The notes beneath the pieces are model-generated. The model was not told where the DNA came from. It was given only the letters and a program-made list of their open reading frames with translations, and did not search any database. From a virus, in IMG/VR virus record IMGVR_UViG_3300042521_002336, positions 1 through 64,000 of that record: DNA of 64,000 nucleotides. One strand, given 5' to 3'. This document shows, in pieces, positions 20,825 through 28,340 of this stretch. The position numbers and the translations under genes are program-made. Each line of letters opens with the position of its first letter. The first letter of the stretch is position 1.

Positions 20825-21394
20825 TTAGTCCTTTCCCATTGCTATCAATTTTTGAAGGTTTTCTTCTGTCATTTTATTAATCGTCGAATAATCATGATTC
20901 CAGCAAGCAAGTTCGAATTTTCTACGACGGGAATGACTTTTTTTGATGTCTTTATTTTTATTACCGCAACCCCAACTTGCGCCACAACATCTTCCTAATT
21001 TTCGTCCATTCTTGGTTAAGCCTCTTGCATATGAGTACATTCGTAAAGCATTGTTTTTCAAATCATCTTTATGTAAACGACCATACTTGTTAATTTCGTA
21101 AATCGTTATCTTAGTTGCTTCGTCAAATGTAACTTTACCATCCTTGGTATATTGTTTAATTTCATGTCTACGAACCTGACCTTGGTCATTCCACCCGAAG
21201 CCAATTGAATATGCTTGTTTACCATTCACAAACCCGTCTTTATACCACCACGAGCGGTATCCTTCATTCGCTTTAATTTCCCATACCATAATTTGATATG
21301 GAGAATATTTTAATTTAGATTCGTCGCTGTTAGGTTTGTTGGCTGCAACGAGAGCAAATAAGCATAACGAGCCAAAAATTATGCGTGTTTTCAT
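20825..21394 (-). CDS. secreted GH24-type lysozyme
   Basis: 189 residues with a signal peptide (IFGSLCLFALVAA). Motifs KANEGYRSWWYKDG (catalytic Glu) and QAYSIGFGWNDQG match the active site of T4-type muramidases. It ends four bases before the amidase start. Two neighbouring cell-wall enzymes with export signals suggest lysis by a signal-arrest or Sec route. Confidence 0.75.
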   Translation of the reverse strand: MKTRIIFGSLCLFALVAANKPNSDESKLKYSPYQIMVWEIKANEGYRSWWYKDGFVNGKQAYSIGFGWNDQGQVRRHEIKQYTKDGKVTFDEATKITIYEINKYGRLHKDDLKNNALRMYSYARGLTKNGRKLGRCCGASWGCGNKNKDIKKSHSRRRKFELACWNHDYSTINKMTEENLQKLIAMGKD

Positions 21395-21428
21395 TTGGTT
21401 TAACTCCTTTATATTTTGAGGTTTATTT

Positions 21429-21869
21429 TTATAGGGGGATTAATTTCTTATATACCCAATACAAATCTTCCATCGAACCTTCAAATGTTTGAAAATCAAA
21501 TGGACTGACATCGAACTTGAATGCTCTATTTAGTTCCAATTCAAGTTCATGTAGTAATTTCAACTCATGTTGGCAATGGGCTTCTGCCAGTTTTCTGTTT
21601 TCTTTATTCCACTTGGCTCTCCTGACAATGAACCAATCTTCAAAGGCTTCTTTACTTGCAAGTTTGTTTTTCTGTTTCCATTCAACTTGCTCGTGTTTGA
21701 AAAGTTGATTATTTTCTTCAACCATTTGTAAATATGGACTTTCATTAAATTCTCCGTTTCTAATACGGTAAAGAATCAAATGTTCATTTTCTCCAAAAGG
21801 AACTTTCTTTAACTTCGGTTTTGAAGTAGTTTGACCTTTTCGCCAGTAATTAAATTGGTTGAATGACAT
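21429..21869 (-). CDS. unknown helical 146-residue protein
   Basis: Start at 21869 (MSFNQFNYWRKGQT) preferred over an upstream ATG in an AT-rich leader. Helical and charged, with a long Glu/Leu helix near residues 95-125. Upstream of the lysis genes. No family recognised. Confidence 0.6.
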   Translation of the reverse strand: MSFNQFNYWRKGQTTSKPKLKKVPFGENEHLILYRIRNGEFNESPYLQMVEENNQLFKHEQVEWKQKNKLASKEAFEDWFIVRRAKWNKENRKLAEAHCQHELKLLHELELELNRAFKFDVSPFDFQTFEGSMEDLYWVYKKLIPL

Positions 21870-21897
21870 ATAAATATCTTTTAAGATTTTCTTAACA

Positions 21898-21960
21898 TTT
21901 GTAAGTAGTAATTTCAAACGAAATAAACTACAATTTTAACAAGCATTAACAAAAGTTTAA
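21898..21960 (-). promoter_or_regulatory. possible weak promoter
   Basis: GTTAATGCTTGTTAA is followed by AATTG, about 20 bases and TACTACTT. The upstream repeats fit, the -7 box does not. It would serve the 21869 gene and the lysis genes after the terminator at 21964. Confidence 0.4.
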
Positions 21961-21963
21961 CAA

Positions 21964-22000
21964 ATAAAAAACCCCATCCGACTTGTGAAAGTGAACGGGG
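21964..22000 (-). terminator. intrinsic terminator
   Basis: On the minus strand CCCC and ACTT pair with AAGT and GGGG, followed at once by TTTTTTATTTG. It lies 60 bases after the 22062 gene. Confidence 0.75.
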
Positions 22001-22061
22001 ACATAATAAGTAATTTATTTATTACATTGGCGGAAAATTACAATACTCTGATTTTTTTGGT

Positions 22062-22322
22062 TTATACCATATCTAATACATCAGTTAGCCTGCGGCCTGA
22101 CTTCACAAATAACCAATCCCTTTGAGCAAAGTAGTCCTCAAATGCTGCCAGCAACCGTTCTTCGTTGCTATAAATATTGAATCGTTCGTCATCCGAAAAC
22201 TCTCGTTCGGCCCAAGTCTCAAAATAGAGAGCCAATGTGATTCTCGCAAAATGCTTAGATGACGCTTCTAAATCGCGGTACTCCATTACATCAACGGGAA
22301 CGGAAATTGTCTTTTTGCTCAT
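22062..22322 (-). CDS. unknown 86-residue protein
   Basis: Start at 22322 (MSKKTISVPVDVMEYRDL) follows its own promoter; a longer frame runs into the promoter and is rejected. Beta N-terminus then helices with FSDDERFNIYSNEERLL. Looks like a small DNA-binding or accessory protein; not identified. Confidence 0.6.
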   Translation of the reverse strand: MSKKTISVPVDVMEYRDLEASSKHFARITLALYFETWAEREFSDDERFNIYSNEERLLAAFEDYFAQRDWLFVKSGRRLTDVLDMV

Positions 22323-22364
22323 TTTTAAAAATTTAAGTGTGATGCCTTGCGGCGTTTTGTTAGG

Positions 22365-22420
22365 ACAAATGTACGTTGACGTTTGTAAACAACCAAACTC
22401 ATTAACAATCATTAACAAAT
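22365..22420 (-). promoter_or_regulatory. promoter of the 22322 gene
   Basis: GTTAATGATTGTTAATG, AGTTTGG, 21 bases from TTG, TACATTTG. Fits the shared architecture. It overlaps the end of the upstream gene. Confidence 0.75.
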
Positions 22421-22626
22421 TAGTCTCTCAACAATTGTTTCCCGGTAAATGAACGTTCTTGAATCGGATTTGATTGCTTCATCTGCCATTGCAAAAATTC
22501 CTCACTTGTGATTGTCATTTCAACCAGTCCGTTTGAAGGTTGAAGGGAATATGATTGCGGAAAGCCTAATTCATTTATACTTTTCATTTCAGTTGGGTGA
22601 ACCCAAACTTTGACTTGCCTGTTCAT
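22420..22626 (-). CDS. unknown 68-residue protein
   Basis: Start at 22626 (MNRQVKVWVHPTEMK). Contains SLQPSNGLVEMTITSEEFLQ. Overlaps the end of the upstream gene by 38 bases. No family recognised. Confidence 0.5.
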   Translation of the reverse strand: MNRQVKVWVHPTEMKSINELGFPQSYSLQPSNGLVEMTITSEEFLQWQMKQSNPIQERSFTGKQLLRD

Positions 22627-22783
22627 TTTGTTTTTCCTTAATTTGGTTATGAAGTTTTTGACGATAATTTTCAAGTTCTTCCAGAAAATTACTCGTTTCA
22701 ATGTAAGTGAAATCTGCCAACCCATACTCACTCAGGAGTTGTTCCAAGGTCAGATTCTTCAAGTCTTTTTCTAAATTCAGCAT
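22589..22783 (-). CDS. helical 64-residue protein
   Basis: Start at 22783 (MLNLEKDLKNLTLEQLLSEYG). Glu/Lys/Gln-rich helices, likely a coiled coil. Overlaps the HNH gene end by 56 bases. Confidence 0.5.
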   Translation of the reverse strand: MLNLEKDLKNLTLEQLLSEYGLADFTYIETSNFLEELENYRQKLHNQIKEKQNEQASQSLGSPN

Positions 22784-23390
22784 TGTCTTTTTCGTTTTTG
22801 GCGTGACGATATTCTGCCCGAACATAAGCCCAAGTTGGGTTGTCGCCGTGATCTCTGTTTTGCAGGCTCATATTTGGGCCGGTTTTATTGTAATATAAAT
22901 AAGCGTGATTGAAACATACCAATTCCATGTTTTCCAATATGCAATTGTCTTTATTTCCATCTTTCCACATCAACATCAACGGAACTTTATAATCAGTTAT
23001 TCGTCTTTCATTGAACCCGCAAATATGACATTCTTCAACCATCAAACCTTCTTCAATCAACATTTGTTGAAGTTTTTCTTTACTATGAGTATGCTTCCGC
23101 CCATTAATAACTTCCAATGCAGTTGCTTTTGGAGCAGTAGAAGTGAAGACGTGGTTTCCTTTTTTATGAAGGTCAAATAAAGATTTTCCAGTTTCTTTAT
23201 CAATGTATCTACTCGCATACTTGCGCCAAGTTTCTGGCCTAATCTTTAAATATTTAAAGGCTTGACGATTGTTTTCGGTAATCGACATAACATAGCGAAC
23301 CTCTTCTTCCGTAAGGTTGTAAGATTTTCGAGTCCACACGCCTTTGTGTGGGTCTAATTTTTTATCATTATAATCAAGTTCTCTATCCAA
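22728..23390 (-). CDS. HNH endonuclease
   Basis: 220 residues. Residues 1-75 carry a helix-turn-helix-like part (ITENNRQAFKYLKIRPETWRKY). The HNH-type zinc core follows: CHICGF, then MLMWKDGNKDNCILENMELV and CFNH. HNH proteins nick or cut DNA and in phages are often homing or packaging enzymes. Site unknown. It overlaps both neighbours slightly, so it is well settled in the operon. Confidence 0.75.
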   Translation of the reverse strand: MDRELDYNDKKLDPHKGVWTRKSYNLTEEEVRYVMSITENNRQAFKYLKIRPETWRKYASRYIDKETGKSLFDLHKKGNHVFTSTAPKATALEVINGRKHTHSKEKLQQMLIEEGLMVEECHICGFNERRITDYKVPLMLMWKDGNKDNCILENMELVCFNHAYLYYNKTGPNMSLQNRDHGDNPTWAYVRAEYRHAKNEKDNAEFRKRLEESDLGTTPE

Positions 23391-23700
23391 GTTTAGCCTC
23401 CAAGCAATGAATAAACCAAGTAAGTGAAGAATAAAATAAACCAGTCCAAACCCATGAAATGGTTCCTATTTCTAAAAATTGCCCAACGTCAAACAAAAAG
23501 AATGCGACAAACCAACCTACCCAAACACCTGTGCAAAGGAAACAACCAAATAAATGCCCAATCCAACGTAACCCGATAAAATTCCTGTATTCCAAATCTC
23601 TCAACCATTTAAATAATGGAAATGTCGATTCGCTTATTATTTGGGTAATATTGTAAGTAATGAATACGGAAAAAATAAGTTTGAATATTATAAAATTCAT
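23383..23700 (-). CDS. multi-pass membrane protein, DUF1360-like
   Basis: 105 residues with four hydrophobic segments and the motif FGCFLCTGVWVGW, as in DUF1360-type membrane proteins. Near the lysis genes, so a holin is possible, but that is only position. Starts within the upstream gene end. Confidence 0.6.
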   Translation of the reverse strand: MNFIIFKLIFSVFITYNITQIISESTFPLFKWLRDLEYRNFIGLRWIGHLFGCFLCTGVWVGWFVAFFLFDVGQFLEIGTISWVWTGLFYSSLTWFIHCLEAKLG

Positions 23701-23951
23701 TTTCTCGATTTGATTAATTTAAAAGGTACATTGTTTTCTGCTAACCTTTGGTTCAACTTCATCAATTGTTCTAAGGGCGCAGAAGTTAGTAAAAATTGAC
23801 CTTGCAGTTGTGCAAATTCAATCGCGGCTTTACTTTTAGCCTCACTCCATTTCATGACAGTCATTAAACCATTTTTGATCGGTTCAGTATCTTGTCCGGT
23901 TTCGAACTTTAACAAAAGATTATATTTTTCGTCTTTGCAACAATCAACCAT
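23697..23951 (-). CDS. 84-residue protein, ClpS/L7-like fold guess
   Basis: Pattern MKWSEAKSKAAIEFAQLQG, then FLLTSAP, then a helix and NNVPFKLI resembles the alpha/beta layout of ClpS and ribosomal L7/L12 C-terminal domains. ClpS-type proteins deliver substrates to Clp proteases. The ligand-binding residues cannot be assigned, so this is weak inference. Confidence 0.45.
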   Translation of the reverse strand: MVDCCKDEKYNLLLKFETGQDTEPIKNGLMTVMKWSEAKSKAAIEFAQLQGQFLLTSAPLEQLMKLNQRLAENNVPFKLIKSRK

Positions 23952-24070
23952 TGATTTATCCCATCTAATGTTTTGTCTACCGATTCAGTTATGACTGAAT
24001 AAATATTTAGTTTTCCAACCCTGATATAGCCAATGAAATGACCGTTTGAAGGTTTAATGATAATATTCAC
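23909..24070 (-). CDS. 53-residue protein with GTG start
   Basis: GTG at 24070 overlaps the end of the upstream gene by four bases. The frame reads IIIKPSNGHFIGYIRVGKLN then ends NIIFC. It overlaps the next gene by 43 bases. No ATG is available; the protein-like composition supports it. Confidence 0.45.
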   Translation of the reverse strand: MNIIIKPSNGHFIGYIRVGKLNIYSVITESVDKTLDGINQWLIVAKTKNIIFC

Positions 24071-24492
24071 TTATGAAGTCTCCTTTTTCCTGCTTCTTTA
24101 ACTAACATCTTTCCGATATCATAAACCTTACTGAAATGAGCCAATTCAGGTTCTTTTTCCTTTTTCGGCTCAGGTTCCTCTACCGGAGGTTCTTCTTCTG
24201 GACTTGGTTCTGAGTTAGAACTTCCTTTTTTCTCTTTTTCTTCTTCCGGTTTTTGAGTCATAAAGGCTTGTAATTGTTCCAACGTATAAGTTTGATTACC
24301 AACTTTTATTTGAGTTATATCTCTGTAATCAAACCTATGATCTTTACCATAAACATCGTAACCAATACCGTCGAGGTTGTCACTCAAATCACCTTTATCT
24401 GCAACATCGTACCAAACACTTCCAACACAAACCTTTAAAGGTTTTCTTTGGTCCAAATATTGTTGTAAAAACCTGTTATCAAAATAATACAT
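24067..24492 (-). CDS. unknown protein with acidic proline-rich linker
   Basis: 141 residues: a folded N-terminal part (to about 75) with VCVGSVWYDVADKGD, a Glu/Pro/Lys linker (residues 80-112), and a basic helical tail ending GKRRLHK. The linker suggests a structural or scaffold-type role; not identified. Confidence 0.6.
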   Translation of the reverse strand: MYYFDNRFLQQYLDQRKPLKVCVGSVWYDVADKGDLSDNLDGIGYDVYGKDHRFDYRDITQIKVGNQTYTLEQLQAFMTQKPEEEKEKKGSSNSEPSPEEEPPVEEPEPKKEKEPELAHFSKVYDIGKMLVKEAGKRRLHK

Positions 24493-24634
24493 CTAAATCA
24501 TTTCCTTTACGTTTTTTCTTTTTAAAATCTTTGTCCTTTTCAAGTTCAGGATTCCAATCTTTTTTCTTTTTTTTGATTTTTTCTTTTTCAGGAAGTTCTT
24601 CAAATTCTTCCCAATCATTCAAATTAACTTTCAT
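24479..24634 (-). CDS. Lys/Glu-rich 51-residue protein
   Basis: ATG at 24634. MKVNLNDWEEFEELPEKEK is followed by runs of Lys (KKKKKDW, KKKKRKG). Overlaps the next start by 14 bases. Unstructured charged protein; function unknown. Confidence 0.55.
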   Translation of the reverse strand: MKVNLNDWEEFEELPEKEKIKKKKKDWNPELEKDKDFKKKKRKGNDLDVLF

Positions 24635-24930
24635 TTTCTGAACTCTACGTTTTGAAGTCCTGCAAATAATTTTTCTAACGTATAATTTTTCCCCGTACTG
24701 GTAAAAAATTTAGTTGCCTCTAAAATATCCATTCTATCCTTTTGCATTAATGTTTCCATTATTGCCCAACCTTGGTGTTTGGTGAAAATGGCTTTATTGT
24801 AAAAATCATGATCTTTTGGATATGTTCGCAAATAATCAATTCTCCCAAGTTGGTTAGTTTCAACTATTAAATCCTCGTCTTTAATTCCCGGCCATTGAGC
24901 ATAAAAGATTGTTGGTTGTAATTTACTCAT
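24631..24930 (-). CDS. unknown 99-residue protein
   Basis: Starts MSKLQPTIFYAQWPGIKDED; C-terminal helices. Four-base overlap with the next gene. Start of the long late-type operon. No family recognised. Confidence 0.6.
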   Translation of the reverse strand: MSKLQPTIFYAQWPGIKDEDLIVETNQLGRIDYLRTYPKDHDFYNKAIFTKHQGWAIMETLMQKDRMDILEATKFFTSTGKNYTLEKLFAGLQNVEFRK

Positions 24931-25078
24931 CGGAACCTTGATTTTTATTTCTTGAATTCGGGTAAAAGGTTCGATGTAATAATTCTTTATAAATCATTCG
25001 GCGTAAATAAGTTTTCTCATTTTGTTGATTCAACATATTTTTCAATTCTTCTGTTGTATATTCATGTAGTGGTTTCAT
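24923..25078 (-). CDS. 51-residue helical protein
   Basis: ATG at 25078. MKPLHEYTTEELKNMLNQQN is a typical LEM/SAP-like helix start (EYTTEELKNML), but too short to assign. Overlaps both neighbours. Confidence 0.5.
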   Translation of the reverse strand: MKPLHEYTTEELKNMLNQQNEKTYLRRMIYKELLHRTFYPNSRNKNQGSDE

Positions 25079-25238
25079 TCGTCACTGTTTTAATTGCTTC
25101 TTTAAATCTTTCTAAAAACCAATTCGCTTCAAGTTCACTTTCTTGTGCTTGTAATAAAAAGGATTGTTTTCCTATTGTTATTTTCGGATGCCAACCTTTT
25201 AATGATTTTTGAAGTGAATATTTAATTTCAGGTTTCAT
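25062..25238 (-). CDS. 58-residue unknown protein
   Basis: ATG at 25238. Beta strands (WHPKITIGKQSFLLQ) then a helix (ELEANWFLERFKEAIKT). Overlaps the glycosyltransferase upstream by four bases. Confidence 0.55.
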   Translation of the reverse strand: MKPEIKYSLQKSLKGWHPKITIGKQSFLLQAQESELEANWFLERFKEAIKTVTNETTT

Positions 25239-26515
25239 TTCAAAGTTATGGGTTCATTTTTACAAACAATCAATTCTTTTTCATACGTTTGAAGTGAACG
25301 TATTGTTATTTTTAAATTTCCGAGTTCAAATTCCCCAAGTTCGTTTGCTTGGGTTATGATATCACTCAAATGTTGAATATTTATAAAGTCAGTTTGATTG
25401 AACCTTTGACCGTCAATTTCAACAATTACGTCGGTTTCACACGCACCATACTCCATCTTTGTTTTCAAATCAAACTTCGTATTATGTTGTTCACGTTTAA
25501 CATAAGTATCAATAATTTCTTGTTCCAATTCGACATAAACCAATCTGTCGCACCAAGGTTCTAATGCTGAAATAAAATCATAACCACAATTTCGAAGAAT
25601 AAAGCCGATATTTCGTCTATGTTTAGGCATTATAGGATGATGCCATTCGTCATGTTTCGGAAATGATTGCCATTTCCTGATGAAATTTAACATTGAATTT
25701 CTGTTGTTAAATTCCCATTCTTCTGAACTTTTGCCCGGAGTTGTTAAATATGGATTAAACCTTGAACCTCTACACGTCATGTGATAACAATATCCTTCAC
25801 GAGTTTGAACAAATTCAGTTCCGTTTAATAAAAATCTATTCCACAGATCATCGTCTTCTTTGGATTGTGGTGTAAACAAGTAATCGTGACCGTTTATTTC
25901 TAAAAATTCATCTTTACAAACTGTCCACGGAGCAAAAATTCCAGATGTGGTTCCTTTCAACGGAACATTAAATTTCATAGGTTGATTTGGATTGAAATTA
26001 CAAGTATATTCCCAGTTATCTAATCTTGACCAAACATCTAACTGAGCAAATAAACCGTCCTCATCAAAACTTTCAGGTTCAATTCCAAAATTACCAACTA
26101 TCTTTTCCTTCCCACCCGGGTGAAGTGGCGGCTCTATTCGTGTAAGCGACACTATACGGTTTTTTATCAAATTCTCCCCATCATACATCAACTTTTCAAT
26201 TTCATCCAATGCTCCCGGACAAAGATACATATCACAATGCCAAACCATTACCAAATCAGTTTCAACAATGTCTTCGACAATTTTATTGTAAAGAATTGTA
26301 AGACCTAACCGTTCTGGTCCTGAATTGACAATATATTTAAAATAGGGGTCTTTTTTGGAAAGTTCCTCATACCATTCTAATGTTCCATCAGTACAAGCAT
26401 CAACTGCCGAGCAAATCCAAACTTCGTGGTTTCCTTGATTCTTCCTAATTGAATCGTAACTCCACTTAAAATATTTTAAGTTATTTCTGTTGGGGACAAT
26501 AAGTGAAATTTTCAT
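25235..26515 (-). CDS. glycosyltransferase family 2
   Basis: 426 residues. Residues 1-110 are a GT-A nucleotide-sugar domain: MKISLIVPNRNNLKYF, then ACTDGTLEW, and LVMVWHCDMYLCPGAL, the divalent-metal DxD-type site in the form HCDM. The domain continues to about 290 with SKEDDDLWNRFLL. The C-terminal 100 residues look like a separate alpha/beta extension. It transfers a sugar from an activated donor; acceptor unknown. First of about twelve transferases here. Confidence 0.8.
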   Translation of the reverse strand: MKISLIVPNRNNLKYFKWSYDSIRKNQGNHEVWICSAVDACTDGTLEWYEELSKKDPYFKYIVNSGPERLGLTILYNKIVEDIVETDLVMVWHCDMYLCPGALDEIEKLMYDGENLIKNRIVSLTRIEPPLHPGGKEKIVGNFGIEPESFDEDGLFAQLDVWSRLDNWEYTCNFNPNQPMKFNVPLKGTTSGIFAPWTVCKDEFLEINGHDYLFTPQSKEDDDLWNRFLLNGTEFVQTREGYCYHMTCRGSRFNPYLTTPGKSSEEWEFNNRNSMLNFIRKWQSFPKHDEWHHPIMPKHRRNIGFILRNCGYDFISALEPWCDRLVYVELEQEIIDTYVKREQHNTKFDLKTKMEYGACETDVIVEIDGQRFNQTDFINIQHLSDIITQANELGEFELGNLKITIRSLQTYEKELIVCKNEPITLK

Positions 26516-26715
26516 TTAACTTTTTCTTTTGCAAGTTGATATAATTCTTCTGGAACTTCGGTGTTAACGATCATATCATATTCGTCTTTGAAGGGATACA
26601 ATCCTACTTCTTCCATTAACATTTGAATGACTCTTTCGTTGGGAGTTTCCCATTTCCAATCACCATAATACATTGATTTTGCAAATAATTTGCAGATTAC
26701 TTCGCATTTGTTCAT
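26512..26715 (-). CDS. unknown 67-residue protein
   Basis: Helical; contains YGDWKWETPNERVIQMLMEEVG. Four-base overlap with the glycosyltransferase. No family recognised. Confidence 0.55.
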   Translation of the reverse strand: MNKCEVICKLFAKSMYYGDWKWETPNERVIQMLMEEVGLYPFKDEYDMIVNTEVPEELYQLAKEKVK

Positions 26716-26748
26716 ATTAAACTTTCGTATTTATCTATAATTTTAGAA

Positions 26749-27120
26749 TCAACATTCAAAATTTCTCGGCCTTGCATGGTTGGAAATAAAACTTTTATTT
26801 GTGTCACAATTTCCTCCCATCTTTTTATAATCACCATCAATTTGCGATTTCAGATTTTTGAAACTATTGAAAAACTTTTCTATATCGAAATAACCACAAT
26901 TATGGTATTTTCTGACAATCATTGGTAAAAAAATTGCTGCAAAATTTTCATGATTGACCGTTTTATCGTCATTAACAAATGAAACTAAACGATTCGCGCC
27001 TATTTCCAATAAACATGATAATTCAAATTGTTGTTCAATATCAAGTCCTTCGATCAATCCAGTAGATTTCCATTTTTTATAATATTTGATTGCGTCTATT
27101 AAAATGATTTCTCGCTTCAT
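26749..27120 (-). CDS. unknown helical 123-residue protein
   Basis: ATG at 27120 (MKREIILIDAIKYYKKW); an upstream TTG would add two residues. Fully helical, with a C-terminal tail rich in Asn and Cys (GGNCDTNKSF). No family recognised. Confidence 0.6.
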   Translation of the reverse strand: MKREIILIDAIKYYKKWKSTGLIEGLDIEQQFELSCLLEIGANRLVSFVNDDKTVNHENFAAIFLPMIVRKYHNCGYFDIEKFFNSFKNLKSQIDGDYKKMGGNCDTNKSFISNHARPRNFEC

Positions 27121-27122
27121 TT

Positions 27123-27347
27123 TCAAATTTGTTTAATTATTGGTAAGTTGCCTGAAAACCCTTCAATTGAATAAATGCTTTCAGTTTCATATTTTTCAAT
27201 TAGAACCATTTGCAATATCCCATCTTTTCGTATTAACCCAAACGTATAATAATCACCTAAATTTATGAACTTCCCACTATGATAGCAAACCATTTGCAAA
27301 TCATTGTATTTTTTAGAAGTCATACGTTGCCATTTAATTTCTTGCAT
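27123..27347 (-). CDS. unknown 74-residue protein
   Basis: Start at 27347 (MQEIKWQRMTSKKYND), two bases after the tRNA-like gene; the longer frame through the tRNA is rejected. Beta-rich: YYTFGLIRKDGILQMVLIEK. Confidence 0.55.
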   Translation of the reverse strand: MQEIKWQRMTSKKYNDLQMVCYHSGKFINLGDYYTFGLIRKDGILQMVLIEKYETESIYSIEGFSGNLPIIKQI

Positions 27348-27349
27348 AG

Positions 27350-27450
27350 TTGGATGTATAGGATTCGAACCTATATGGAAAATCTCAGGCATATTTGATA
27401 TATTACAATTTTCCTCACCGCGAGCGTCTAACCAATTCCGCCAACATCCA
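27350..27450 (-). tRNA. tRNA-Leu-like gene with enlarged anticodon region
   Basis: Acceptor TGGATGT/ACATCCA with discriminator A, Leu-type D arm (GGCGGAATTGGTTAGACGC), T arm ATAGG TTCGAAT CCTAT. The 49 bases between D and T arms are too many. A mini-hairpin CTCG/TGAG is followed by a GGAAAAT/ATTTTCC stem with about 24 bases inside. GTGAGGA could be a Leu-GAG loop but lacks its 3' stem strand. It may hold a short insertion or be a mimic; it sits alone in the late operon. Confidence 0.55.
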
Positions 27451-27492
27451 ATTTTAATTTCAGTACCCAAACCGTCATTTACGGTTATTTAA

Positions 27493-28065
27493 TTATTTGA
27501 ATTGTTCTTTAAAATTTTCTACAATTTTGTCTTGAATTTCTGAATCTAACTCGACAGTTCCAAATTTTGAACTGGCGGCGGCAAGACGTTCTCCCATTGC
27601 AATTTTCTTCCAATTTGAGGCAGTGTCCAAGATCGGAACTTCCTCAGGTTTGGCCTCTTTCGCAAAAGGAATGTAGATTGTCAAAATTCCATTCTCAAAC
27701 ACGGATTGAATTCCTGTATGGTCAAATTTTGATGTAATTTGCCAAGTAAAATCAAAATCTCGTTTGATAATGTTCCTTTTAACATAAGTTCGCTTAGATT
27801 CATCTTCCCGGTTTGAACGGTTGTATTTGATTCTAAGTTTATCCGATGTTTTAGTTACTTGAATATCCTCGCGTTTGGCATCCAAAATTGGAATTTCAAA
27901 AACTAAAAATTCATCGTTGAACCAACTGTCTAATGGATAAGGAACCTTTGTTAAATCGCCGAAAGGTTCAAATACTGATTTCCCTCTGGCTAACTCGTTA
28001 CGGAATAAAAGGTTCAATTCCTGAAAAAATGGGTCATTTGCGATCCCTGCTCTGTATTGTGTCAT
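27493..28065 (-). CDS. Hsp20 / alpha-crystallin small heat-shock protein
   Basis: 190 residues. The alpha-crystallin domain spans about 45-135, with EFLVFEIPILDAKREDIQV at the start and the ENGILTIYIP strand with the G-I/L signature at its end. N-terminal arm and a long C-terminal helix flank it. Such chaperones hold unfolded proteins; phage copies are known in T4-like cyanophages and are thought to help capsid or scaffold folding. Confidence 0.85.
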   Translation of the reverse strand: MTQYRAGIANDPFFQELNLLFRNELARGKSVFEPFGDLTKVPYPLDSWFNDEFLVFEIPILDAKREDIQVTKTSDKLRIKYNRSNREDESKRTYVKRNIIKRDFDFTWQITSKFDHTGIQSVFENGILTIYIPFAKEAKPEEVPILDTASNWKKIAMGERLAAASSKFGTVELDSEIQDKIVENFKEQFK

Positions 28066-28121
28066 TTGTTACCTCCTAAGATGGTTTATGAAATGACGGC
28101 TTGGGGTACTGAATATTTTTT

Positions 28122-28340
28122 TTATCGAATAACTGTTTCTTCAAATATTTCAAACAGTGAACGTTCAGGACAACTAATTATAAACTGAGCATTTTCAAAC
28201 CAACTCGTCCTTCCCAAAAGTTTCAAATAAATCGTTTTTGTTTCAGAAGGCAAACCTTTTGCTGCCCCAACAATATCAAAAACGGTGTAACTGTAATTTT
28301 TTCCTTTCAACTTGAAAGTATTACCAATTTCAATGTTCAT
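28122..28340 (-). CDS. unknown 72-residue protein
   Basis: Beta-rich small-barrel look: IGNTFKLKGKNYSYTVFDIV, then IYLKLLGRTSW. Starts within the end of the glycosyltransferase upstream. No family recognised. Confidence 0.55.
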   Translation of the reverse strand: MNIEIGNTFKLKGKNYSYTVFDIVGAAKGLPSETKTIYLKLLGRTSWFENAQFIISCPERSLFEIFEETVIR

